A stretch of 64,000 nucleotides of DNA from Sphingobacterium chungjuense (GCF_011316935.1 NZ_WLYS01000001.1:978261-1042260); one strand, 5' to 3'. Shown: positions 16,683 to 25,983, numbered from the stretch's first letter. Made by a program: numbers and translations. The notes: a model not told the origin generated them from the letters alone.

Positions 16683-17369
16683 ATGCGTCTGTTATTGATT
16701 GGTTTTGTTTTTCTGTTGTGTTTTGGTCAATTATTTTCACAGGAAAACAATATGCCCGCAACTATCATGAGAGCGGAAGAAACGAAATCGCTATTGAATG
16801 ATTCCATCTGCCGATCGTTGGGTATTACCTATCCTATTCTTCGGGTGTATAAATATACTGATGTAACGGGGGCGAATTATTCGGTCATGACCGAAAGCAA
16901 TGATCGGATCATTACGGATGGCGACACATTGAACACACAGATTAAAGTGCTACATCTTTTGGAAGAAGCTGGTCAGCTGCGAAAGCTATGGGAGGTGAAC
17001 GATCAAATCCAAGGGGAAGAGTCTTCTATTCGACTTTGGACCAAGTTTGTTGATTTTGTCGATCGTGATGTAGATGGTCTGGTAGAACCTATCTTGGTTT
17101 ATGGTACATCGGCACTAAATGGTTACGAAGATGGCCGAATCAAGATTCTGATCTACTGTAAAGGACAAAAAGTAGTGATACGACACCAAAATGGAACCCT
17201 AGATTTCGAAAGAGTGACGACGCTCGATCGCGCATTTTATCAATTGCCGATGACTATACAAGATGCTGTCAGAGAGAAGATCGTGCTGATGGAGGAAAAT
17301 AACTTAGCGATTTTCCCATACGGTTGGCAAGACGCTATGAAACAGAAGAAATTGAAGTGGAAAGAATAA
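16683..17369 (+). CDS. Exported protein of unknown function
   Basis: A 228-residue protein with a clear signal peptide (Leu-Leu-Ile-Gly-Phe-Val-Phe-Leu-Leu-Cys, cleavage after Leu-Phe-Ser). The mature part has Tyr-Pro-Ile-Leu-Arg-Val-Tyr-Lys-Tyr and an Asp-rich Val-Asp-Arg-Asp-Val-Asp-Gly-Leu segment that could bind calcium. It resembles Bacteroidota proteins named 'M949_RS01915 family surface polysaccharide biosynthesis protein', a label I recall but cannot test here. The next gene starts five bases after its stop, suggesting co-transcription. Confidence 0.75.
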   Translation: MRLLLIGFVFLLCFGQLFSQENNMPATIMRAEETKSLLNDSICRSLGITYPILRVYKYTDVTGANYSVMTESNDRIITDGDTLNTQIKVLHLLEEAGQLRKLWEVNDQIQGEESSIRLWTKFVDFVDRDVDGLVEPILVYGTSALNGYEDGRIKILIYCKGQKVVIRHQNGTLDFERVTTLDRAFYQLPMTIQDAVREKIVLMEENNLAIFPYGWQDAMKQKKLKWKE

Positions 17370-17374
17370 AATCT

Positions 17375-17923
17375 ATGAAAACGATGTCTTTAGATTTACA
17401 ACCAACATTAGAAAATGATTTGGTCCTATTGCGACCACTGGCAGAAAGAGATTTCGAGGATTTATACGCTACGGCGAGCGATCCGGCGATCTGGGCAGGC
17501 CATCCCAACAAGAACCGATGGCAGAGAGAGGTTTTTCTGAATTTCTTTGAAGGAGCGATGAAGAGTGGTAGTGCATTTCTAATCATAGAAAAGCAGACCG
17601 GTAAGATTATCGGGAGCACGCGCTATTACGATTATGATGCCGAAAATAAAAGCATATTCGTCGGATATACTTTTTATGCGACAGCTTATTGGGGAAAGGG
17701 AATAAATCCTATCGTAAAAAGGATGATGCTGGATTATATATTTCCATTTGTAGATACCGTACGATTTCATGTGGGTGCCGATAATCTACGTTCTCAAATC
17801 GCCGTGACGAGGCTCGGCGCCACAAAAGTAGCCGAACTGGAAATGTCGTATTATGGCGAACCTTCGCGCTTCAATTATCTGTATGAACTTCGTAAAAGTG
17901 AGTATGTAAAGGCACAACCTTGA
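17375..17923 (+). CDS. GNAT-family N-acetyltransferase (RimJ/RimL-like)
   Basis: A 182-residue acetyltransferase. It has the RimJ/L opening Asn-Asp-Leu-Val-Leu-Leu-Arg-Pro-Leu-Ala-Glu-Arg-Asp-Phe-Glu and a motif A with Gly-Tyr-Thr-Phe and Tyr-Trp-Gly-Lys-Gly-Ile-Asn. The C-terminal segment Ala-Asp-Asn-Leu-Arg-Ser-Gln-Ile-Ala is typical. I chose the ATG at 17375; an in-frame start at 17324 would lie inside the previous gene and add residues unlike the family. The acceptor is unknown. Confidence 0.9.
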   Translation: MKTMSLDLQPTLENDLVLLRPLAERDFEDLYATASDPAIWAGHPNKNRWQREVFLNFFEGAMKSGSAFLIIEKQTGKIIGSTRYYDYDAENKSIFVGYTFYATAYWGKGINPIVKRMMLDYIFPFVDTVRFHVGADNLRSQIAVTRLGATKVAELEMSYYGEPSRFNYLYELRKSEYVKAQP

Positions 17924-17933
17924 CCTTATTTCC

Positions 17934-19463
17934 CTAATTCTTCGGCATCACCTTGTAGGTCGGGTCTTCCATGATGTTGACTTCCACGATGCCCGCTGCA
18001 TTAGAAAGCAAATGAACGCTATCTGCGCTAAGCGACCGTAGATGAACTTTCTTGCCGAGCTTGGCGTATCGTGCGGTGATTTTGTGCAGCGCGTCTATGG
18101 CGGACATATCCACCACGCGGCTTTCCTTAAAGTCGATGACGATACGATCCGGATCTTCGTGGACATCAAACTTTTCTAAAAAAGCAGTCGTAGAACCGAA
18201 GAATAGCGGCCCGTAAATGTCATAATGTTTGATTCCGGCATCATCCATATATTTTCGTGCGCGGATGCGTTTGGCATTGTCCCAAGCGAAAACTAGCGCG
18301 GAGATGACCACACCAATGAGTACGGCCAAAGCCAGGTTATGCAATAAAACTGTAATGATAGCTACGAGAATACCGACGAAGATGTCGGATTTTGGGAATT
18401 TATTGATAATGCGAAAGCTAAGCCATTCGAAGGTCGAAATCGCCACCATCATCATCACACCAACCAGTGCCGCCATCGGAATCATTTCGATCACCGGGCT
18501 ACCCACTAGGATAACGAACAAAATAGTAATTGCTGCGATGAAGGAAGAAATATAGGTTTTTGCTCCTGCATTGAGATTGACCAAAGTTTGTGCGACCATG
18601 GCGCAACCGCCCATTCCACCAAAAAATCCATTGACCACATTGGCCGTTCCCTGAGCCATGGATTCCCGATTTGCTTTTCCCTTGGTACCGGTAATTTCGT
18701 CAACCATATTCAGGGTTAGGAGCGACTCAATCAATCCGACGCCGGCCATTACCAGTGCATAAGGAAAGATGAGCTGTAGCGTATCCAACGTAAATGGAAT
18801 TTGTGGAATATGAAAGCTTGGCAGAGAGCCGCTGACCGAAGCAATATCAATCACTTTTTTGGTGTCTATTCCGAAATAGGTAACTAAACCAAAAACTACT
18901 AATATTGCGACAAGCGATGCCGGAACAGCTTTCGTCAGTTTTGGCAATCCAATCACAATGGCGATGGTCAACAATGTCAATCCAAGCATGGTATACAAGG
19001 GTGTGCCGCTCATCCATTCGCCAGAATTGCCGGAGATTTTGAATTGCTCCACCTGTGATAAAAAGATAATAATGGCTAATCCGTTGAGAAAGCCATACAT
19101 CACGGGTTGTGGAATCAACCGTACGAATTTCCCTAATTTAAAAAGTCCGACTGCGAATTGTAATAATCCCGCCAAAACAACGGCGGCAAAAAGATATTCC
19201 ACGCCGTGGGTAGAAGCCAATGCAATTAAGGTGACAACGGTAGCTCCGGCTCCGCCGGAAACCATGGCTGGCCTGCCGCCTAAGACAGCGGTGACCAATC
19301 CCATCAGGAATGCGGCGTACAAACCAGTCAATGGCGAAAGCCCGGCCAAAATCGCGAAAGAGAGCGATTCAGGGATCATCGTCATGGCCACCGTGAGGCC
19401 AGCTAAGGTTTCATTTTTAAAATCGATATTCCGAAAGGAAGGGATACGCATCGTAATGGCCAT
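17934..19463 (-). CDS. SulP-family anion transporter with STAS domain
   Basis: A 509-residue SLC26/SulP permease. The N-terminal membrane domain carries the family signature Gly-Leu-Thr-Val-Ala-Met-Thr-Met-Ile-Pro-Glu-Ser-Leu-Ser-Phe and about 10-12 helices with Gly-Leu-Tyr-Ala-Ala-Phe. A cytosolic STAS domain occupies about residues 400-509 (Val-Val-Asp-Met-Ser-Ala-Ile-Asp-Ala-Leu). Such transporters move sulfate, bicarbonate or carboxylates; no carbonic anhydrase or sulfate gene adjoins, so the substrate is open. Confidence 0.95.
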   Translation of the reverse strand: MAITMRIPSFRNIDFKNETLAGLTVAMTMIPESLSFAILAGLSPLTGLYAAFLMGLVTAVLGGRPAMVSGGAGATVVTLIALASTHGVEYLFAAVVLAGLLQFAVGLFKLGKFVRLIPQPVMYGFLNGLAIIIFLSQVEQFKISGNSGEWMSGTPLYTMLGLTLLTIAIVIGLPKLTKAVPASLVAILVVFGLVTYFGIDTKKVIDIASVSGSLPSFHIPQIPFTLDTLQLIFPYALVMAGVGLIESLLTLNMVDEITGTKGKANRESMAQGTANVVNGFFGGMGGCAMVAQTLVNLNAGAKTYISSFIAAITILFVILVGSPVIEMIPMAALVGVMMMVAISTFEWLSFRIINKFPKSDIFVGILVAIITVLLHNLALAVLIGVVISALVFAWDNAKRIRARKYMDDAGIKHYDIYGPLFFGSTTAFLEKFDVHEDPDRIVIDFKESRVVDMSAIDALHKITARYAKLGKKVHLRSLSADSVHLLSNAAGIVEVNIMEDPTYKVMPKN

Positions 19464-19587
19464 GGCGCAATGCTAATAAAATGTTGTGATAAGGTTCTGA
19501 TGCGATGTTATGGGAATGAAAACGCAAAATCAGCGCGGAATACTAAGTTGACTATAGTATTATGCTACGCTGATTTTTGCTAGAATT

Positions 19588-20619
19588 TTATTTCGCTAAA
19601 GCTGCTTTTACTTTCGGTATAATCTGCGTACCATAGATTTCAATAGACTTCATCATCTGTGCGTGATCCGGGCTTCCGACATCCATGTGCGCAGCAAAGC
19701 GGGTAAGGCCAAAAGATTCTTGAATTTCTAATATTTTGTCAATCATCTCATTGGCTTCGCCCACCAGAAGATGACCATGTTTGGCGCGGCCAAAATCATA
19801 TTGCGAGCGTTGGTACGGCGGCCAACCGCGCGATGCGCCTACGCGATTCATCTGTGCTGCATAAAATGGATAATACCATTCTGCAATCGCCTTGGAATTT
19901 TCGCCGAAGAAAGCATGCATGTGCACGCCGACTTGAAAATTGGCCATATCGTGGCCACTGTCAGTATACGCTTGTTGATATACTTCAAACAAGGATTGAA
20001 AACTCGCATACGTGCCGCCAATAATCGCAAACATCACCGGTAAACCCAATTTGCCTGCGCGAATGACAGATTCTGTCGTGCCACCGACAGCCACCCAAAT
20101 AGGCAGCTTTTTGACTGCACGAGGGTAAATCTCTTGATTGATCAACGAAGCACGATGCTTACCCGTCCAGTTTACCGTCTCATTGTTATTAATCTGTAAG
20201 AGCAGGTTGAGCTTCTCTGTGAATAGCGAGCTGTAATCTTTCAAGTCGTAACCGTATAATGGGAAGGATTCGATAAATGATCCGCGTCCGGCCATCAGTT
20301 CGGCACGTCCGTTGGACAATAAATCGACTGTCGCAAAATCCTGATATAATTTGACTGGATCACTAGAACTGATGACCGAAACGGCACTACCTAACTTGAT
20401 CCGTTTGGTGACGGTAGATGCCGCCGCCAAAATGATTTCGGGCGAAGCTACTGCGTAGTCCGGGCGATGGTGCTCGCCCATACCGAAGAAATCCAATCCG
20501 ACTTCGTCCATCAATTTGATCTCTTCGATAATTTCGTGTAATCGTTGTTGCGGTGCCTGTATTGCCCCCGTATTTTGATCTATTTGAAGATCGCCAAACA
20601 TGCCAATGCCTAATTCCAT
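19588..20619 (-). CDS. LLM-class flavin-dependent oxidoreductase
   Basis: A 343-residue luciferase-like TIM barrel. The opening Met-Glu-Leu-Gly-Ile-Gly-Met-Phe-Gly-Asp and Phe-Phe-Gly-Met-Gly-Glu-His-His-Arg-Pro-Asp are characteristic of the family, and Gly-Arg-Ala-Glu-Leu-Met-Ala-Gly-Arg-Gly-Ser forms the flavin phosphate region. It likely uses FMNH2 from a separate reductase. The substrate is not predictable from sequence. It precedes miaE on the complementary strand order but has its own 25-base gap. Confidence 0.93.
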   Translation of the reverse strand: MELGIGMFGDLQIDQNTGAIQAPQQRLHEIIEEIKLMDEVGLDFFGMGEHHRPDYAVASPEIILAAASTVTKRIKLGSAVSVISSSDPVKLYQDFATVDLLSNGRAELMAGRGSFIESFPLYGYDLKDYSSLFTEKLNLLLQINNNETVNWTGKHRASLINQEIYPRAVKKLPIWVAVGGTTESVIRAGKLGLPVMFAIIGGTYASFQSLFEVYQQAYTDSGHDMANFQVGVHMHAFFGENSKAIAEWYYPFYAAQMNRVGASRGWPPYQRSQYDFGRAKHGHLLVGEANEMIDKILEIQESFGLTRFAAHMDVGSPDHAQMMKSIEIYGTQIIPKVKAALAK

Positions 20620-20644
20620 GCGTCGTCTTATTTATAAATGCCTA

Positions 20645-21226
20645 CTAACCGTGTATTTGTTCTTTTGTGCCGTAGCTCTGAATTAACTCCCCTTCGAATG
20701 CGAGCCATTCTTGCCAACGTTTATCGACATCCGTGCCTTCGGTGTATTTCCGTGCGAAGTTGAGGAACGTGGTATAATGATTGGCTTCGGAAACCATCAG
20801 GTCATGATAAAATTTGGCCAATTTCTCGTCTTGTAGATTCTTAGACAAGACACGGAAACGTTCGCAGCTGCGGGCTTCGATCATGGCCGCAAAAAGCAAG
20901 CGATCAATAAAGGCTTGATTTCTGGATCCATCCTTTTTAGAAAACTTCATCAAACGACCCACGTAATCATCTTTCCGTTCGCGGCCTAGTGTGTAGCCAC
21001 GTTCTTTGATGATGTCGATCACCATCTGAAAGTGTTCCATCTCTTCGATTGCGATTGCGGTAAGCTCGTGTACGAGATCCTCGTATTCGCAGTTTTGCGT
21101 GATAAGTGAGATAGCATTTGAAGCTGCTTTTTGCTCACACCACGCGTGATCTGTCAATATTTCTTCGAGATTAGACTCCGCCACGTTGGCCCAGCGTGGA
21201 TCTGTCAGTAATTTTAATCCTAACAT
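20645..21226 (-). CDS. miaE: tRNA-(ms2io6A)-hydroxylase MiaE-like
   Basis: A 193-residue di-iron ferritin-like protein. The iron ligands appear as Asp-His-Ala-Trp-Cys-Glu-Gln-Lys-Ala, Glu-Glu-Met-Glu-His-Phe, Glu-Ala-Arg-Ser-Cys-Glu-Arg-Phe and Ser-Glu-Ala-Asn-His-Tyr, the MiaE pattern. MiaE hydroxylates the isopentenyl group of ms2i6A37 in tRNA. The ATG at 21226 fits the family start (Met-Leu-Gly-Leu-Lys-Leu-Leu); a longer frame up to 21307 would run into the divergent glycosyltransferase. A TAATTTTG box on the minus strand at 21251-21244 fits a promoter. miaA lies at 59.2 kb in this window. Confidence 0.9.
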   Translation of the reverse strand: MLGLKLLTDPRWANVAESNLEEILTDHAWCEQKAASNAISLITQNCEYEDLVHELTAIAIEEMEHFQMVIDIIKERGYTLGRERKDDYVGRLMKFSKKDGSRNQAFIDRLLFAAMIEARSCERFRVLSKNLQDEKLAKFYHDLMVSEANHYTTFLNFARKYTEGTDVDKRWQEWLAFEGELIQSYGTKEQIHG

Positions 21227-21293
21227 TGCTCTGTTCGTTTGTACAAAATTACGAAAATTAAAAACACGCCGTTTAAATATCCTAACTTGCGCG

Positions 21294-22535
21294 ATGCAGC
21301 GTACCAAGCTATTTGTGATTGGCCAAGTATGGCCAGAACCGACCTCTTCTGCCGCCGGATGGCGGATGTTGCAACTATTGGGTTTATTTCTAAAGCAGTA
21401 CGATGAAGTGCACTTTGCTTCTGCTGCCGCATTATCTCCGCATAGTCATCCTTTGGAGGAAATGGGAATCGCATGTCATTCCGTTTTGCTTAATGATAGC
21501 TCGTTCGATGCTTTGCTGCGGGAGTTGAATCCCGATGTTGTCCTATTTGACCGATTTATGATCGAAGAGCAATATGGTTGGCGCGTGGCCGAGAATTGTC
21601 CGCAGGCAGTTCGCATCTTAGATACTGAAGATTTGCATTTCCTGCGTTTGGCACGCCAGGAAGCCTATCGCCAGCAGATCTCCTGGTCTGATGAGTTGTT
21701 GTATTCGCCTACGGCGATGAGAGAATTAGCGGCCATTTATCGCTGTGATCTATCTCTGATTATTTCGCGTAGCGAATACGAGTTGTTGGTCGACCAATTC
21801 CGAGTCCACGAATCCTTATTGTATTATCTCCCTTTCTTTGCAGAAAAAAAGAGCGAAGCAGATAGCGCTTTGCTGCCAACTTTCGAAGAACGCAAACACC
21901 TCATTTTTATAGGAAACTTTTTGCACGAACCCAATTGGAAGACGGTAGAAGTGCTCAAAAAGACCTATTGGCCAAAAATCCGTCAAACATTGCCGGAGGC
22001 CGAATTACATATTTACGGAGCGTATGCTTCGCAAAAAGTCGAACAACTGCATCGGCCACCAGAAGGTTTTTTGATTAAAGGTCGTGCGGAAAATGCACGG
22101 CTGACGATGCAATCGTATCGTCTGTTGTTGGCGCCGATTCCATTTGGTGCCGGACAGAAAGGCAAGTTTGTCGATGCCATGATCACCGGCACGCCATCTA
22201 TCACTTCTAAAGTTGGTGCAGAAGGTATGAATCCAGAAATCTGGCCCGGAGCAGTAACGGATTCATCGGAAAACTTTGTTTCCGAAACGATGAAATTGTA
22301 TACGAATGAGGGGTATTGGTTGGAGAAGCAAGCGCTGATCCCAATGGCTTTAAGTAATGTGATGGCCGACAATGAGACGCAAATGCTTTTCGTACAACGA
22401 ATTGGAAACCTGTCTGAAAATATTGCTCTTCATCGAAATCAAAATATTATCGGTCGCATCTTGGCCCAAGAGCAGTATGCAGCCAAGAAATATATGTCAC
22501 GCTGGATAGAGGCTAAGAATATTTCTAGCAAGTAA
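21294..22535 (+). CDS. Glycosyltransferase, GT4-like
   Basis: A 413-residue glycosyltransferase of the GT-B fold. The N-terminal acceptor domain starts Leu-Phe-Val-Ile-Gly-Gln-Val-Trp-Pro-Glu-Pro. The C-terminal donor domain has Ile-Phe-Ile-Gly-Asn-Phe-Leu-His-Glu-Pro-Asn-Trp, Ile-Tyr-Gly-Ala-Tyr, and Leu-Leu-Ala-Pro-Ile-Pro-Phe-Gly-Ala-Gly-Gln-Lys-Gly-Lys, which is like family GT4. The ATG at 21294 was taken because the longer frame overlaps miaE. No other sugar or capsule genes adjoin, so it is an orphan transferase of unknown acceptor. Confidence 0.88.
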   Translation: MQRTKLFVIGQVWPEPTSSAAGWRMLQLLGLFLKQYDEVHFASAAALSPHSHPLEEMGIACHSVLLNDSSFDALLRELNPDVVLFDRFMIEEQYGWRVAENCPQAVRILDTEDLHFLRLARQEAYRQQISWSDELLYSPTAMRELAAIYRCDLSLIISRSEYELLVDQFRVHESLLYYLPFFAEKKSEADSALLPTFEERKHLIFIGNFLHEPNWKTVEVLKKTYWPKIRQTLPEAELHIYGAYASQKVEQLHRPPEGFLIKGRAENARLTMQSYRLLLAPIPFGAGQKGKFVDAMITGTPSITSKVGAEGMNPEIWPGAVTDSSENFVSETMKLYTNEGYWLEKQALIPMALSNVMADNETQMLFVQRIGNLSENIALHRNQNIIGRILAQEQYAAKKYMSRWIEAKNISSK

Positions 22536-22612
22536 TAGTTTATCAAACCAAGCGACATTCCATGTGTTTAATAGTATATTTGTGACCACAGAAATAACAT
22601 ATTCGCACTATT

Positions 22613-23086
22613 ATGATACAACGTATACAATCTGTTTGGCTCTTGCTTTCAAGTCTAGTTTTGGCTACCTTATTTCTATTTCCTTATGTCAGTTATATTG
22701 ACTTGGTGGGTTTGGGAAAGCAAATTTATGTTTCTGGAATATACACATCAATTAACAACGAGAGTGTAAAACAAGAGAGTTTTATCCTACAAAGTATTGC
22801 GGCGGTATTTATCATTATAATGCCTGTTGTACTCATTTTTCTATATAAAGATCGGAAGCGTCAAGTCAAATTCATCTATCTGCAACTAGTACTTGTTGCG
22901 TTATTTGCGGTGTGGATGTATGCCAGCGCTAATAATGTGCTTTCGGGCAATAATCAATATCTCAGCGCTAGCAACATTGGAATAGGCTTCTTTTTGTTGC
23001 CTGTATCCATTATTTTTTTATCCATGGCTTTGGGAGCTATTCGCGGCGATGAAAAACTAATTAAGTCGGCCGACCGTCTTCGTTAA
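22613..23086 (+). CDS. DUF4293-family membrane protein
   Basis: A 157-residue integral membrane protein with four predicted helices. The opening Met-Ile-Gln-Arg-Ile-Gln-Ser-Val-Trp-Leu-Leu-Leu is the hallmark of DUF4293, a family confined to Bacteroidota. Function unknown. A TATATTTG element at 22575-22582 is a reasonable -7 box. Confidence 0.88.
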   Translation: MIQRIQSVWLLLSSLVLATLFLFPYVSYIDLVGLGKQIYVSGIYTSINNESVKQESFILQSIAAVFIIIMPVVLIFLYKDRKRQVKFIYLQLVLVALFAVWMYASANNVLSGNNQYLSASNIGIGFFLLPVSIIFLSMALGAIRGDEKLIKSADRLR

Positions 23087-23117
23087 CCTTATCAAAGACA
23101 TTTACTACCTTTTATTT

Positions 23118-23564
23118 ATGCTCAAAAAATTAGTCCTTTTCCTAGTTTTTAGCTTGCCATTTTTGCTGGCAGCTCAGGAAGATACTACGGTATTGTTATT
23201 AGACGATTTGCAGTTTGATGTCCAATCTGTGAAGGTGAAAAAAGATACCGCCATTGTCGATCTGTTTGTGATCTCTTCACTACGTCAGCAGCGAGAATTC
23301 AAAATGAATACCTATGCTTCTACACTATTAGATCAAAAAGATAACGATATCCTGTATACGCAGATACAGATGGGGAGAGTACGCATTCATATCAATGATC
23401 GGCAAAATTACCTGAACCATATCTTATCAATGGATGTGCCTGTTTCTTTGCAATTCAAAGTGGCGGGGTGGAAAAAAGAAAACGGCCTTCCACAGGCCGT
23501 TAAGATTGTTTTTGAAGATAGTAGAGAATCTGGTCGCTTTAGGCAAATCACAGTTCGACTATAG
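23118..23564 (+). CDS. Exported protein of unknown function
   Basis: A 148-residue protein with a signal peptide (Leu-Val-Leu-Phe-Leu-Val-Phe-Ser-Leu-Pro, cleavage after Leu-Leu-Ala-Ala-Gln). The mature part is predicted to be beta-rich with no cysteines and no family that I recognise. It follows the DUF4293 gene by 31 bases and may share its transcript. It converges on the next gene with only 18 bases between. Confidence 0.7.
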   Translation: MLKKLVLFLVFSLPFLLAAQEDTTVLLLDDLQFDVQSVKVKKDTAIVDLFVISSLRQQREFKMNTYASTLLDQKDNDILYTQIQMGRVRIHINDRQNYLNHILSMDVPVSLQFKVAGWKKENGLPQAVKIVFEDSRESGRFRQITVRL

Positions 23565-23582
23565 TAATTGCTGAAATCGGGA

Positions 23583-24122
23583 TTATCTGGAGTAGCGGAA
23601 TTGTTGTTTGTCCATCATCGTCATCTGCGATTTCATCATTTTTATCTGCTCATCGAGCAATTTGTTTTTGTCGGCTCTTTTTGCTTCCGAAAGCAATTTC
23701 TCAGCCCCACGCTTATCGCGTTTAGCCATCGCTATGCCGGCCAAACTCAACTTAGCAAGCGCTACGTTGTGATCCATATGTAATCCCAAAGAAAGCGCTT
23801 TCTTAAAGAACTTTTCTGCTTGTAATGGTGCTTTCTGCGATTCGATCAATCCCAATAACATGTGGTAATAACCATGTTGAGCGGGTACTAATTCTTTCTC
23901 GAAGTTTTTGATTTTTTTAAGCCAAAGCTCTGCTTTAGGCATGTTTTCTTTGCGGAGATGCCATTGCGCAAGCAACATTTTTTCGTTGAAAAATACGGTT
24001 ACCCAAGTCAAAATCGTTACTAAAACAGCTAATATTCCCCAGCCCCACATCCCAAACCAGAACAAGGTAGCGGTGCCAATGACAAATAGACTGGCTATGA
24101 TAATGCGTATTAAATTCGACAT
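23583..24122 (-). CDS. Membrane-anchored TPR-like protein of unknown function
   Basis: A 179-residue protein with two N-terminal transmembrane helices (about residues 5-22 and 24-44) followed by helical repeats that read as two to three degenerate TPR units (Trp-Leu-Lys-Lys-Ile, Ala-Glu-Lys-Phe-Phe-Lys-Lys-Ala-Leu-Ser-Leu-Gly). The C-terminus is basic and Met-rich. Probably a cytosolic scaffold tethered to the inner membrane. Confidence 0.75.
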   Translation of the reverse strand: MSNLIRIIIASLFVIGTATLFWFGMWGWGILAVLVTILTWVTVFFNEKMLLAQWHLRKENMPKAELWLKKIKNFEKELVPAQHGYYHMLLGLIESQKAPLQAEKFFKKALSLGLHMDHNVALAKLSLAGIAMAKRDKRGAEKLLSEAKRADKNKLLDEQIKMMKSQMTMMDKQQFRYSR

Positions 24123-24216
24123 ATAATTTCTTAATTTCTTTTTTATGCAAATATCCGATAATTAATAGAGGTATCCAATTGTATGCCACAATTAAACGAA
24201 AATTGTACATTTGAAT

Positions 24217-24888
24217 ATGTCCAAAAGATACCATGAAAGTTGGGATTCCGTATTTCAACCCTTGTTTGAGCAGCCAATGATGCGCACCTTGTCGCAATTT
24301 GTACAGCAAGAGAGACAAAAAGCTAGTGTTTTTCCTCCAGAAAGCTTGGTGTTCAATGCTTTTCGGTTGACGCCATTGCCCGAAGTCAAAGTCGTCATCC
24401 TAGGGCAAGATCCTTACCATAATATCGGGCAAGCACATGGTTTGTCTTTTTCGGTGCCTGTTGGCGTTGCCATTCCGCCTTCATTAAAGAATATTTACAC
24501 AGAGTTGGTAGATGATATTCCAGGTTTTAAATATCCGCAAAGCGGAGATTTGACCAAATGGGCTGCACAAGGTGTTTTGTTACTTAATGCCACATTGACG
24601 GTACGTGCACACGAAGCTGCCTCGCATCAAAAGAAAGGTTGGGAGCAGTTTACTGATTCGGTTATCCAATCCATTTCTCAGCAACGTACTGGGGTGGTTT
24701 TTATTTTGTGGGGTAGTTATGCGATCAAGAAGTCGGCGCTTATTGATCAAACAAAGCATCTGATATTGACATCGGTACATCCTTCGCCATTATCCGTCTA
24801 TCGTGGTTTTTTTGGTTCTAAACCATTCTCAAAGACCAATGCCTATCTTGCGCGGCAGGGGAAGCAGCCTATTGATTGGCAGGTATAA
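24217..24888 (+). CDS. ung: Uracil-DNA glycosylase, family 1
   Basis: A 223-residue Ung. All family-1 motifs are present: the catalytic Gly-Gln-Asp-Pro-Tyr-His near residue 63, Leu-Leu-Leu-Asn-Ala-Thr-Leu-Thr-Val, and the DNA-intercalating His-Pro-Ser-Pro-Leu-Ser near 190. It removes uracil from DNA in base-excision repair. The ATG at 24217 is preferred over an in-frame TTG two codons earlier. A TACATTTG at 24206-24213 looks like a -7 box but is so close that transcription from it would start at or after the ATG. Confidence 0.96.
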   Translation: MSKRYHESWDSVFQPLFEQPMMRTLSQFVQQERQKASVFPPESLVFNAFRLTPLPEVKVVILGQDPYHNIGQAHGLSFSVPVGVAIPPSLKNIYTELVDDIPGFKYPQSGDLTKWAAQGVLLLNATLTVRAHEAASHQKKGWEQFTDSVIQSISQQRTGVVFILWGSYAIKKSALIDQTKHLILTSVHPSPLSVYRGFFGSKPFSKTNAYLARQGKQPIDWQV

Positions 24889-24899
24889 TAAAGAATAAG

Positions 24900-25970
24900 T
24901 TAAGCGTACAACTCTTTGACGATTTCGAACTTGAAATCTTCTATTTCTAGCTGCTTGATATGGTTGATGCGTATTTTGACATCATTCTGCTCAATATGCG
25001 TAAACAGCAAATGGCTGTCGTAAACCACGCGCCAAGGCTCATCTGCTTGGATCGCTAAGCTGGATTCACCTTGTACCACATATTCTAACTCGCCCTGAGT
25101 TGTAAACCGCTTGATGATAAATTGTCGATCATGTTCTAATCGCGTTACTGAGTACCACGCACCATCACCCACACCACCAAGGTACGTAGCGTCTTTGGGA
25201 ATCGTGATCGGTTTGGATCTAAAATCTACCGCACCAATAATCTGATCGTTGGGCAATAGATCCGATTTCTTTTGAGAAACATTGTCTCCTAGTTGCTTCA
25301 TCAAAAACCAAAACGATTTCCAGCGATTCATGTGGAAATATTGTAGGCCGTCAGTCGGGCAAAACGAGTATATCATCCGATTGTTGACCGCATTCACCAC
25401 ATTGCTAATCGGACTTGCTTTGATAGTTTCCGGCAGATTGATGCCATGCCAATAATGATATTTTTCGGATGATTTCATCAACATTCGGGTGATGAATCGA
25501 GAGCAGTTATTGTTGTGGCGAGCTACTGCACCATATGGATAAGTTCCTTTTTCTACCCAAGAATCACCAAAAAGCTTCGCGGAAGTATAATTAATATGCT
25601 CAGCAATTGAAAAATACAGATGTCCTTCACCATACATGGCGCTTTTCAAGGTTTCGAAGTGATGTACGATTTCTTCGAGATTACTGATCTGACCGTTGTC
25701 TATCTGCGCCTTGAGGTCAATCGCCAATCTAGGATCAGATTCTTGAGAGCGTGCACGACCGTATCCGCGGGGAGATATGTAGCGGCCAAAATCGTAAAAA
25801 CGCATATTGCCCGTAGCTCTTTCTACCAAGACTATTCCGGTATGACCTACCTTAAAGTTTAAGTTTTTGACTAATCCAATTTTCTTAAAAAACATCATCC
25901 ACTTTTCGTCGCCACGAATCGTAGCATCGGGCCAGGTGAGTATGATGGCAAGATCGTCAAATGTATGCAT
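24900..25970 (-). CDS. Conserved protein with permuted papain-like N-terminal domain (possibly DUF6695)
   Basis: A 356-residue cytosolic protein. The N-terminal 190 residues carry Gly-His-Thr-Gly-Ile-Val-Leu-Val near residue 43 and Asn-Asn-Cys-Ser-Arg-Phe-Ile-Thr-Arg near 155. A His followed later by Asn-Cys is the order expected in circularly permuted papain-fold (YiiX/LRAT-like) hydrolases. No signal peptide is present. The C-terminal 150 residues look beta-rich (Gly-Gly-Val-Gly-Asp-Gly-Ala-Trp-Tyr). I recall the DUF6695 label for such Bacteroidota proteins but cannot verify it. Enzyme activity is inferred. Confidence 0.65.
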   Translation of the reverse strand: MHTFDDLAIILTWPDATIRGDEKWMMFFKKIGLVKNLNFKVGHTGIVLVERATGNMRFYDFGRYISPRGYGRARSQESDPRLAIDLKAQIDNGQISNLEEIVHHFETLKSAMYGEGHLYFSIAEHINYTSAKLFGDSWVEKGTYPYGAVARHNNNCSRFITRMLMKSSEKYHYWHGINLPETIKASPISNVVNAVNNRMIYSFCPTDGLQYFHMNRWKSFWFLMKQLGDNVSQKKSDLLPNDQIIGAVDFRSKPITIPKDATYLGGVGDGAWYSVTRLEHDRQFIIKRFTTQGELEYVVQGESSLAIQADEPWRVVYDSHLLFTHIEQNDVKIRINHIKQLEIEDFKFEIVKELYA

Positions 25971-25983
25971 ACAGTTCTTCGGC

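Noticed and set aside
18958..19476. 172-codon open frame antisense to the SulP transporter gene
   Set aside because: Complement of conserved membrane-helix codons; no ribosome-binding site or recognisable domain.
24206..24213. TACATTTG as the ung promoter
   Set aside because: It is four bases from the ATG, so transcription would begin at or past the start codon, and no -33 element is at the right distance.
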